This document shows, piece by piece, positions 28,954-41,396 of a stretch of DNA of 64,000 nt. A model generated the notes under the pieces. It searched no databases. It was not told the origin of the DNA and worked only from the letters and a program-made list of their open reading frames with translations. Position numbers and translations under genes: made by a program. This DNA is from Dysidea avara. Taxonomy: Eukaryota; Porifera; Demospongiae; Dictyoceratida; Dysideidae. The DNA lies in the NCBI RefSeq assembly GCF_963678975.1, contig NC_089275.1, positions 34,916,226 through 34,980,225 of the forward strand, given 5' to 3'. Numbering within the stretch: position 1 is the first letter of the stretch; the number at the start of each line of letters is the position of its first letter.

Positions 28954-31179
28954 AGGGTCCGCAATCCGAAAAATCAACTTTTACAAAACGATCCCCCTAC
29001 CATTGTGGGTTGTTCATTGTAGTATCCCATTGCTAGATCCACCATGAAACCGGAGGCACGATTGTTGTCTTCACAGAAATATCGATTTTAGTATTTCGTG
29101 AGATGCAAAAATTATTTTTAAAATCTCGTGCTCCACACAAAGAACAGGATAGAACTTGCTACTTAGCTAGGTATTGTCTAGAGTTAATGTAGTTAAAAAG
29201 TACGCACAGTAATAAGCAAATGGTTCACTAGGTTCCCGGCACAGGGTTGCTTTCTCTCAAAAAGCAGAAAACGAAACACAAATTTTCGAATTCAAACTGC
29301 CCTACCAGCCAAGACAAGAAAAGCCAACTCTTCCTCATAGTGATGTGATAAGGTTGGATGCATAGTCTGTCTATGCTGTTAGTCTGGAAAGGATCTGAGA
29401 CTTCTCACCATCTGGGTGAAGAACGTCAAAATTTTCGTGCATCATTTCAAGGGATTCTCTCAATGGTACCAAAGTGCTTTCCAGTACTTCTGATGACACA
29501 CTGGTCACTTAATCTTGTTTAGAATGATGATAAATGATGGATCCAAACGTTTGGTAGTAGTAGTAGTTGGTGTTTCTGTGATTTCATATGGTGCAGTATA
29601 CCAGCAGCTCCATGCACCCAGCTCGAATCAAAAATGAAAGATTTTGTGCTTGTTTCATTTTTTTTTGGATGTTTTGCAGTATAATAGTGATGTAGGGTGA
29701 TCTAGTGAAAACTTGAAGCTGTTGTGGAGCGTGAGGGGTGAAGTCAAATTTGGACGATTTTGCTGCCTCCCTGGATGCATAGCTTAGAGCGAGGCGTGGA
29801 AGCCGTGGATGAAATAATAATTGACAACCGCTGCTACCAAACGTTCAGGGACATCTTTTGCCATAGTTTTAGTTTATAATTGATGATTGTTGTGACTGTA
29901 GAAGCGCTGGAAATGGCTAGAAAGTGCGACACGATTATTTGATGCTACAGAAAAATTTGACGCTCGTCACCCAGATGGTGAGAAGTCTCAGATCTTTTCC
30001 AAACTAACAGCATAGACAGACTATGCACCCAACCGTATCGAAACACTATGAGGAAGAGTTGGCTTCTCTTACCCTGGGTGGTAGGGCAGTTTGCATTCGA
30101 AACTTCGTATCTCTTTGTCTGTTTTTTCAAAGAAAACAACCCTGTGCCAGACACCCAGCAGATCATTTACTTATTTCTGTGCGTACTTTTCAACTACAAC
30201 AACTCTGGATACGATTTGCCGGGCTAAGTAGCAAGTTTCATCCGGTCCTTTGTGTGGAGCACGAAATTTTAAAAATAAATTTTGCATCTTGCGAGATAAG
30301 GTAAGTGCGGGTAATTCCGGACAGCGGCTAATTCCGGACACTTAGATCGTTCTCAACAATGGTAGAATCCTTGGGCCTATAATTTGGCATGCTAATGCAG
30401 TGTCCTATGGCCTATCTACAAACCAAAATTGAAGCGAATCCGTTATTCCACCTTGAAGTTTGACAAGTATTTGTAGCAAAATCACGGGTAGTTTTGTTCA
30501 AAAACTTTGAAAATGTTTATCTAACCATGCAGCCCAAGCTCCTATTTTCGATTTTCAGAGACTTATATGAAGGTCATACCCTCGGCTAATTGCATACTAA
30601 AAATCATAAGAATCCATGCAGCACAGGCGAAGTGGTAGTCGATTTTTCAGCAGCTGCTCGGTTGAAATACAAAGAAAATATTCGCGAATTACATAAACTT
30701 TTTAAAATACTCACTACTGCTTTCTCCCAAAAGGTATGAACTTTCTACTTGATTTATAAGCTGCAGATGAGTTGTACTTTAGTCTCCATACTTCAAAGAG
30801 GATTGTTATAACCTGTGGAAGGCGCTACTTGCTTGTTATTCGAAGTGTCCGGAATTAGGCGCATGTTGCATTTTTACACGCTGTTAAATTTTGGCTCATA
30901 ACTCCTCAGCAGTTGATTGTATCGAAACGAAATTTGTACTGCAGATGCACCATGACATAGGTTTTAAAACGATTCCTAGAGTTTGTCTTAACTCGTTGTG
31001 AGTGCAGTGTTAGGGCGATTTTACTAAAGAGTGTCCGGAATTACCCTCATTTACCTTACTGAAAACGATATTTCTGTGAAGACAACAATCATGCCTCCGG
31101 TTTCATGGTGGATCAAGCAATAGGATACTACAATGAGCATTCCACAATGGTAGGGGGATTGATTTGTTTTGCGGACCCT
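28954..31179. mobile_element. 2.2-kb inverted-repeat element with 9-bp TSD
   Basis: Ends AGGGTCCGC and GCGGACCCT; ATCTATGGT is repeated outside both (28945-28953 and 31180-31188). The arms extend several hundred bases: CCCCCTACCATTGTGG pairs with CCACAATGGTAGGGGG, and ACAAAGAACAGGATAG-type blocks recur inverted near 30240. Only about 400 bp in the middle is unpaired. The right arm is broken by a nested element. A 9-bp duplication and long arms suggest a Mutator-like type; class is uncertain. Gene A lacks it. Confidence 0.8.
30299..31056. mobile_element. Nested Tc1/mariner-like MITE
   Basis: Inverted termini AGGTAAGTGCGGGTAATTCC and a matching right end ending TTACCT, each beside TA. The complementary arm of the host element (near 29080-29100) shows the uninterrupted sequence, proving the insertion. 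Contains several TGTCCGGAATTA strings. 758 bp, no coding frame. Confidence 0.85.
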
Positions 31180-31199
31180 ATCTATGGTACTGTATTATT

Positions 31200-31375
31200 A
31201 TTAAACAGGAATTAAAAAAGGCAAAGCCTGTAAATCCTGATCCTATGTTACAATAAATCTATGCTAAACATAATGTCATGGTTCAAGTTGTCAAACAACT
31301 TCTTGAGTTCATCAGTTGATTGAGCCTCCACAATACCACTAGGAAAGGAGTTCCAGTATTGGTACAATAATACTA
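31200..31375 (-). mobile_element. LINE reverse-transcriptase C-terminal fragment
   Basis: Minus-strand translation reads YQYWNSFPSGIVEAQS..ELKKLFDNL and soon stops, the typical last ~50 residues of many LINE ORF2 proteins (W-NSLP...F). A 5'-truncated insertion absent from gene A. Confidence 0.7.
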
Positions 31376-31529
31376 GATACTAGCTACTCACTTTATTATT
31401 TATTATCAAACTGGTAGACAGCACTGCTGATACTCACTAGTCTCGCGCGCCCGACCCATAAAGATACTCACCACACACCATAGGAGTGAACATACATACT
31501 ACCCCAGACAAGATGAGCAAAACTGGCTT

Positions 31530-31675
31530 TAAAGTCCGTTAGTTACTTACATTGCAAGCACGAACCACAAATCATAGATAATATACCCCTGCGCTCACAA
31601 ATCATAAGTAACTTACTCCAAATAAAGCTCACATTGGCATTAAATAGAATTAACCTTCACCTTACCCTCAGAGAT
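31530..31675 (+). promoter_or_regulatory. Conserved proximal promoter/5' leader of gene B
   Basis: Shares with genes A and C the blocks ATTGCAAGCACGAACCACAA, CTCCAAATAAAGCTCAC and TTAAATAGAATTAACCTT; the last is about 36 nt before the ATG. A partial internal duplication (ACAAATCATA repeated near 31567 and 31597) is specific to this copy. Confidence 0.5.
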
Positions 31676-34600
31676 ATGACTAGCAAACTACGAAGCTTCT
31701 TTAACCGATCTCGTGAAATCCACGAGCAAGCAACTGATGGTAAGATCTTGGATTTGTAGTAAGGCGTGTTTGAGTATAGCGCGTTTTATAGCCACCTTTT
31801 TTTGCATTGGACTCGTGTTACAGTGTTACGTATATACGTGCTGTGATAGCCTAGCAGTGTCCCTCTAGAAGAATTATATGTAGACGTGACATGATTGAGT
31901 TGCTGTTTTAGAGGGGGTGGGGTAGATTGCTACTCACCTAACACTAATCCATTAATTACTGCAAGCATGTCCATCAATGTTAACATTGTGTTATGAATAT
32001 CTACAATTTACAAGGTATGTATTACATGCAGTACTTTTTCTCTATTGTAGATGGTGAAACAGCACTCACTAAAGAGCTGTATGGTATGTTTCTAAATACA
32101 AACTGTACTTGTGTGTTATGGACCATATGTGTATGGGGCAGACCACCCATTTCATACACATATGGGACAGAAGAGTGGATTTAGGCCAACATTTGTTAAT
32201 TTCTTGTTTCCAATCATATGCTTGCGTGCCACTTGGCCAACCACATTGGGAGCTAGTAATTATTAATTGAAATTATTTAGAAATACTGCATAAAGCCCTT
32301 GGTGGCTATCTTTTTCTAAGTCCTGTTCATCTAGGAAATGACTCAAGGTGGAGGGGGCAATAGTTCAAAGATCCGTCTGCTTATTTTTATATACATGGCA
32401 TCCAGGTGGCCTGTGGGTATGTCTGTGTCTTAGAAGTCCTCTCAGGTACCCCCAGGAAATTTTTGTATTTTGGATTCTGCCTGGTGGCTTCTGACACATT
32501 CTGAGGTACTTTCATTTAAACTATTACTTAAATTTAAGAAGGGGGGGGGGGGGGGGGGGGGGCAAAGATTTATCCAGGTAAAACGAGTGCCCCCAATCCT
32601 TAAATGAAACCATGCTAGCTGTATCAATCTTGTTGGTCAATTGAATCTCTTCACTATCATGTACGGCCTGATTTTGTCATGTTAAACTGAGCTGGCTCTG
32701 AGTGTTGACCGTGCATCATCAGCTCTCACTCTACCGCTAATTTGGGTTTGGGCTTGGGATTTTGGTGTACTAATAGTCTGCCTTTTCGAAACTTTCCAGA
32801 TTGGCCAGTCTTGTTTTGGCTATTTGCTAATTTTTGGCCATATTAAGGAGTCACTGCATGTCTCAACACATTCAATGTCTTGTCTTCTTTGACCTCTATA
32901 TAGCAGCATCGGTTGCTGTAACAGCATTAAGTCTCAAACCTTAACTTTGTCTTCTTGTCACAGTGTTTCTTCTTTGTCTTTCAGAAACTTTCATGGGGAA
33001 AGTGAATAGGCATACTTCAGTTCCTTAAAACAGCACTGTGATCAGTGTCAAGAACAGGTCCAACTTACTCGCACGACCATTGAAATTTAGTGCTGCTGGT
33101 AGAAGTTCTCTGCGATGCAACATGTACGGGGTGCTCATATTTAAGTACATGGGGGAACAAATATCTACGTCACCTGATCCCTCTTGTAAACTGAGCATAG
33201 GAAAGGGAACCTTATGTACTTGATGACCTGTTGAGCAGGTTTCTTGTACGACTTATTGACAAAGCACTCATTTTTTGCTCTCTAATACAAAATCACTTGA
33301 AACTGCTATCATATGAAATAAGTGCCTCTAAAAATAACAATTGTTGTCTTCATTATGAAAGCTATTACACTAACTACTTCTAAGGCCTCAGTTGTATTTC
33401 TAATGGCCTGGACAACAGTGAAACCTCTTAATGGTTAATTGCTACAAAGTATGTACTAGTAGGTGCTACATACATGTACTAGATTAGTACTGTAGCTAGC
33501 TACACAATTGTCATATTCCAGCCCTTTTTAAAAGTCTTCTGATTCAGCTACTGGGATGCTACCACACAGAAGTAGACCCAATGAAGCTTCACCGTTGTTT
33601 ATTCTGGTTGTATGCGCAAATGGGATATCCTATATGCGTATGAGACAAATACGTGTACTTATGGTTTACAATACTTTTAAATGACTAGAGTGTACTATGG
33701 AGAGAAATGACAGGAGGTTGGCGATGTATCATCTTATCACATTTGATTTATGGCAGTGTACGTAGCATGGCACCAGGTGCTAATGAAGGTTTGTTCATTT
33801 GCAAGAGAAACTTTGTAATGGCTCTGATCTGATACACATATATGTAACTTGCTGAACGGTACCACTCAAATGCAATGTCATCTCAATAGAGTACGATCGA
33901 TTAAGAAACTCACTAATTAATGGGTGTGGCACCCATTTTGCTCACGAGTATTCATCCCGTTTTGTTTGGATGAATACTCACGAGCTAAATGTGTATCACG
34001 CCTTTAATTAGCAAGTATTTTAATTGCTTGCACTCTCACGAGATGACATTGCGTTTGAGTGCTACTGTAGTTTGCATTTTTCTCAAACTTCACTTTATGA
34101 CTTTTGTTATCTAGGGAAAACCAATGGGTTGTTAAAGTTTCAGCTATATCTCAATAATATGTTTGGATAGAGCTAGGCATGGCTACGTAATTCATTCTTC
34201 AAATATTTGGCAATGATCTGAGGTGTCAAGTGTTGAACTACATACAATCACAAGATGAATGACCAACCTCCCCAGTCTATTAAAATTTGTACATTTGAAC
34301 AATTGCTATAGTCCCTTAATGTCGCATGAAAAACTTTAGGTAAATATGTAGAATTGGAACTAGAAAGTAAACCAGTATGTTAAAACGAAATTACATAAAT
34401 TAGGCAGTTGCTAGCAACATAAGTCTAGTGTAAAGTTTAAGCACTATTATGGCAGTGTTTCTGTGTTTTTACGTACATACTCTGTTCTTCAATATATATT
34501 TTGTTTACATGTAGATTTGATACTGTGCTACGTATGTAAAACTCCATACATTATATTGGGGGGCAGTTATTTGAGTTTTTGTTCTGTTTACAATTAGTTT

Positions 34601-37600
34601 TATATTTCAGAACAACTTCAGCTGAAGCTAGATCTTGAACAAGAAAGAGCAAAGAAACTGGAAGGTACACCTGTAAAATGTACACGTGTGCACATACATT
34701 TACTATATTTCAAAAGGCACTCACTTTAGTTGTTGTTCAATGTACTATTAATTTCTATTCAGCACAACTTCAGCTGACCCAAGACAAGCTACATCGTGAA
34801 CAAGATAGAGCACGTTCCTTGGAAGGTACACCTGTAAAGTTTTACGCATTTATCTGCATAAATATTGTGAATGAATGTACAGATTCTGTTAGAATAGAAC
34901 TGAGCTGAAAGTAAATATTGCAATGACATTCATTTCCTGATAGAAAATACTGAGGCCTTTAGAAACGTCTACTTCAACTTTTGTATCATACAGTACGATA
35001 ATACTGTATATTAGGGATCATGGAGGTTTGGGTGTTTCTGGCCAAATATCACTCAAAAACCAGCTTCACAATACCATCCAGGCGAATTGGTTACTGTAGG
35101 TATAACCAAGCCCAAAAGTTCCTTCAGTACAACCCTAAATGCTTCCGATAGATTGTTAAAAATATTTTCTACTGGCTAACTACCTGCCTGCCTGCCTGCC
35201 TGCTTGCTTGCTTGATTCCTTCAGACAAGTGTAACTCAATAACAGCTAGGGCTACAGGCTTTATTTTGTCACTGTTTGATGCTGCCTCGTCATGAGATGT
35301 GCCTTTTGGTATACCGCAGTATGTACAGTGCACGCATTGTGGACTTACCTTTGTCCTCCTTTGTGTCCCATTTCTATCTGCCAAGGTGTCAATTTGCAGT
35401 AGCAAGATGTATGGCTTCACATTTGTAAATGGGAATCATCCGCATTTTCCAGATTGATTGCAGAGACATTTCTAATACTTTTATTCATTTGTAGCACTGT
35501 GTAACAGGCTGATCATAGTTGAAAGTAGAGCATAATGACCACTTCACTTTCGAGCCAGTAATTGAAAACTGGGATGTGTGTTCAGGCAAAAACATTAATT
35601 TTGGTGCCATCCTTTTCTTTGATGCAATTCACCAGTCATAATAGTGTTATAAACAAACAAGTAGCCATGACTGAATTAGGGATTAAATGTTCACTAGTAT
35701 ATCTGCAGGTGCTCCTTTGTTTCAGTACTTTTTAAACCAGGTGCACGCCTGGTTTAGTGAAATTGTTTTTGTAAAAGTGTGTGCTTGTGTTCATGCGTAC
35801 GTGTGTGCGTGCATGTGTGTGTACCTATCTATGTTTTTCCGTACGCACTCACGTGTGACTGAGCAAAATTGTTAAGTGGTAAAAAGCAGCTAGGATATAA
35901 GAATTAAAGCTAGATATAAACTTCCACACACATAAACTTTGTTCTGTGGTGGTGGTCTGAAATATGGGTATGGCGACTCTTCGTGAACAGTCTTCCTTTT
36001 CGTTTATAGACGTTTAACAACTTCAAGGCCTCTTAGGCTACCATAGATAGTGTATCCTTCGAGTTGAAAGGGAGACATAACCATACTTATGTAAACAAAA
36101 ATGAAGGACAGCCTCAAGGCTTTCTTTACGTGAGAAAACACTATAAAACAGTCAAGAAGATGCTTAAAATTAAAATTCTTAATTTTTCCTTTTACAGTAC
36201 TTGTAGCAATAATGTACTGTACTGCATATCTCTGTATCAACAGGAATTTGGGCAAAAGGTTTTGGTCCTAACCACAGACTTTAAAAGAGGAAAATTCTTG
36301 CTCAGTAAGCCAAAATTCTCAGTGTCTGTCTTATACGGGAAATTTTTGAAGGATGAAACTTTCGCAAAACTGTAAAATATGATTTTCGCATTTTTTAATT
36401 CACAAAAGTCTAGAAAACAGATTTGGTAAGGCAATACTGTAGCTACATGTACAGTATGTGTATAAACCTGAAACACTTCACGATTATATTTTCACGAAGC
36501 TATCATTACTCATGAAATTCGCAAAAGTTTTGTCCCTTGAAAATTTCCGACTATATGGTAGAAGGTTCACACATGTAGGGTATGTGTTTACATACTTACA
36601 TACATACGTAGTAAAGAAGTAAATGTTCAATTTCCGTGGACAACTGTTTTGATGTATGTAGTTGACTACCAGAAAGAAGCTAAAGAGCTGAGGGAGCTTA
36701 AGGTAACTACTAGTCTATTGGAAGAGGACCAGACCAAACTTAAAAGGGAACTAGCAAGCTTAAAAGGTGAGCTTTGCCACTGACATCTATCATGTGTGTA
36801 TACGCTGCAACTTCTGTGACTTATAACATGGAATACTAACGTACAGAATACTACACATATGTGAGGGTGGCTGCTACTATATTAGAGAATGTAGGTAACA
36901 ATCTGGCAATGGTTAAATCAGAGTTTCATATAGCAATGTCAGTTTAAGTTATTAATAGACAAGGGTGGATTTAGGGGGTACTGAATAGTAACTGCTGAAG
37001 CACCCCCCTTTAAATTTTAGGTACTAGTATGTGCTAACTAGAAAGCTAAAGTACAGGTACAGTTGCATGGACAACGAAAAGATGGAAAATAAGAAGGGAA
37101 GGGCTAATCTCTTTCAACAAGAGAGGGGTCAAAATTATATTACCACTACTACTGGGAGTCAAAATACTCTAATAGAACATCCATCACTATAACTATAAGG
37201 AACAAAGACTACTGAAAATTGATCTTCTTCTTGACCTATGCACTTGTATCTTACCATTATGCTAAACATCCTGCAACACCAGTTGCTAAATTCTATACCG
37301 TTTTGTGCCGTGAATCATAAAATATCAATTTTGAAAGGCACAGCACACCATGTACTTTTAGAAAATTTGCTCAGCTAGTCACATGCATGTGACTTGTGTC
37401 TTAGATACTTGTCAGCGACAGGAAGCAGAATGTCAGCGACAGGAGACAGAATTAGAACAAATTAAAGGTCAACAGGATGAATTAGTAGGTTTGTTCTGTG
37501 TTGTATGTATCTACATATATGTACACTCTCTGTATATGTACTCTACATGCTCACACACATACACACGCGCACACACACACACATGCACGCACACACACAC

Positions 37601-39437
37601 ACACACACACACACATGCATGCATGCACATACACACACACACGCACGCACACACACACACACGCGCACACACACACACACACACACACATGCATGCATGC
37701 ACATACACACACAGAGACTTGGATTTCAGAGATAGTGCTCATACTGAAGAACACAAATCATCGATGGCCACCTCATTATTGAGGCATGTAAAAACCATAT
37801 TGTAACAAATGCCACAGTATACTCTGTATATAACAGGTATACATGTATGCATTAACACATGTGACCATAACTGGACTTGTTTGCACGACTTCTGAATTAT
37901 TTCTATTTCTCAGCATTATCTGCAGTGTCCAAGGAATGGATCACCAAAGTTTCAGCCTTTTGTGGTGAGTAGTTTTGGAACTTTGGAATTATAACGCTAG
38001 GCAGTTGGAAGAGCAAGAAAATCGATTTGTAAAGTGACCATACTGAAAATGCACTGCAGGTGCTTACATTTGCAGCCGTAATTTCCACTTGCATTAGTCT
38101 ACAACATTGGAATTTGGCTCAATAATGTTCACCATGGATTAGCATATCAACCAGGTATAGTGTTGGCCCTGTAGTCTCTTACACTTATGGGCATGTAGGC
38201 TGTTCAGTTAAATGACGATCTTGTTTACCACATTGTAAACAAACACATGTGACAAGATTGGGACTACAGAAACAAAACAAAGATTTTTGAAGTTTCCATC
38301 AGCAGGAGAATAAGATGGTATATAGTTTAATAAATTTGAGTCTTCCTTCTCTGAGTGTGGTCCACTAAAAACTTGCGTATATTTTCTTTTTAGCGTGTGG
38401 AATTTTATGAATTTGTTTTAAGTTTTGTTTTTCTGCGTGATTGTGCGAACAAGTTGGGAGATGGTCACATATATGGTGTGTGCGTGTGTGTGTATTTTGT
38501 ATCCATTTTGTATAGGACAACTTCAACAAGCTAAAGACCAGTTACGTATAGAGCAAGAAAAAGCACATCACTTGGAAGGTATGCTTCATAGCCTTGTACA
38601 GCAAATGTGTGCAACAATAAATTGGTACGAGCACGCATACGTTATGTGTTTATGTGTGTAGTGCTACCAAGAGTAAATAATGGAGAAGAGAGTATTCACG
38701 AGAGTTTGTAAAATGCAGAATACGGAATTACTGAATAAGCAAAACTTATCTTTTGCAGATTGTACAAATAGTTAGATTCTCTATAGTAATTATACTTTAT
38801 TTACCTTGTAACAACTCTGCATGGCACGCCACGGCAATGGATAAACAGCAGCTGGGCGAGCATTAAATGGGACGAGCACACAACCAATCAACATAGAAAG
38901 ATCTACTTTCGCTAAACTCATTTACCTTAGATAAGTAAGTTTAGGAAAGGTAGAAGGTAGGATGATTGTTTGTGTGCTCGCCCCATTTAAAGCTCGCACG
39001 CCACGCAGAGCTGTTGCAAGGTGTAAATAAAATTACTATAGAGCATATAATTATTTGTACAATCTGCAAAAGATTAGTTTTCATTATTCCACAATTCCAT
39101 TATTCCACGTTTTACAAACTCCCTTACCTCACTATTAGTCCATCATTAATGAGCCCATAAAGTCCACAGTGCTAATTGTCCTGTATGACCACTTTTTACC
39201 AGTATTCATTTTATAAAGAAGCAGTGGTCAAAGGGTGAAAAGGGCTTCTATCAAAACTCACTAAGGTTCTTTGAAATTAATATTGTTAAAATGTGGTCAT
39301 AGAGGACAATTAGCTCTGTGGACTTTATATGGGCTCATATTTGATATGTACTCTGTCTTTTCCTTACACTTCTTTTGAAATACAGTATATCTCATCCACA
39401 AAGCAGTGTACTTGTGTCTGTCTGTCTGTCTCTGAGT

Positions 39438-39468
<31 letters not shown>

Positions 39469-41365
39469 GTAGTGAGCATACACATGTATGAGACAAAGTT
39501 ACATGTTAACAGTCATGTAATGAATTGGTAGATGACAAGTTGATGATAAAACGACACTGGACTGAGACAGAAGGTATGTGAGACACACAACCGGAGTTCT
39601 CCCTAGCAAAATAAAGCACAACAATAAAAATGTTAATTTGCTACCAACATCAAAGTCATTTTCTTAATTTTACACATTCCTTTTATCGCGTCAAAGGAAC
39701 TTTGAGCAAAATAGAGTGGTGCTGTGCTGCTCTACTGCTCTTTAGGGAAGACCATAATTATGCATATGTATTCACTTGATTAAATGCTACACCTCAAATA
39801 GTCTCCACATTTGATTAGTGACTACACTGCTTCTAACATATTTGCCACCTTCAATTAATACCACTGCTACATAGGTAAATTCATACAGCAGTGTACAAAA
39901 ATTGTTCTAGGATGTGATAAACTTATTAACTGTATACCTAGCAGGGGAAAGAGTCCTACAGCAATGTGCATATGTAAGAACAAGAGAGGAAATCTATTCT
40001 ATAAATGTTTGAAACCTTACTTTTCATATGCTGCTCCTGATCAGTTCACAGTAAAATGTTTGTACAATCATACAGTACCACTCAAACGCAACGTCGTCTC
40101 ACAAGAGTGCGAGCGATTAAAAACTTGCTAATTTCACTCGTGCGTTTTCATCCCAAACTAAACAGGATGAATGCTTGTGAGTGAAACAGGTGCCACGCCC
40201 TTTAATTAGCAAGTTTTTTATTTGCTCACACTCTCGCAAGACGACATTATGTATGAGCAGTACTGTATGTACATAAGTGCATATGTGCGCACATAAGTAG
40301 GTGCCTTACATACAGGTATGTAATTATAGCAAAAAGCTTTGATATACTAAGTGGTCGCCACACTTCATTTACATGTCCTGTGAATAGTAGCTGCTAATAG
40401 TAGCCATGGGATTTAACTAGGCAACTCCATTATGTACAGTTACGGTGTTATAGAATATAGAATCACTCTTATGTACAGTGTACTTTACTTGAATGGTCAC
40501 CTTACGTATTCGTAATGTGCTTCTTGGTTGTGTTTAGTCACGGTATGACACTTGTCTTACCCTATAATTTTTCTACCCGTTTACAGTAGTCCCTCTATTA
40601 TCCGGCTATTGATTATCCGAACTGTGGAAATGACTGTTCTATTAGAGTATTTTAATAATTTAGCTAATTGTTATTTTTTAACAGGGCAGCAGCATCAGCC
40701 AAAACTGTTCTTTAGCTATGTCCACACAACATACATACTGTAGCTATAAACACACACATACAATAATTACTTATGAACAAATTGTCCTTAAATATTTAAC
40801 TATTTCGAAATTGAGTAAATTTTGTAGGTGTACGTTGTATTAGAGTAATTAAACAGACTATGAATAGGCTTCTATGATCTGATTATCTCAGGGCTCAATG
40901 AGTTCACATAATGGAGGGACCACTGTACATGTATAAACTGAGTTTATATAGTTCCAATAGGTTCTGTGTGTGATTGCAGACTTAAACAGTGTCATTTCAC
41001 CGTTTTTGTGCATGGATAATCTTAACCTTTGCACTGAACTGTATCATGTGCTTTGTACATTTGGTTCATGATAATTCTAACTATGTGGATTTTATGACAC
41101 ATGTATTGCAGGTGTTCTAGCAAGATTGAGGTTGCAGAATGAAGCATTACAACAACAACATGATAGTACTTTATCCGAGTACAAGAAATTGGAGCGTAAA
41201 TACATATGTAAGTTAGTTTTTATTTTAGACATGCATAAAGTTCCTGTTGTTGACATACATATGTACATCATTATGTACATACATACAATAACATACATAC
41301 ATACATACATACATACATGCATGCATACATACATACATACATACATACATACATACATACATACA

Positions 41366-41396
<31 letters not shown>

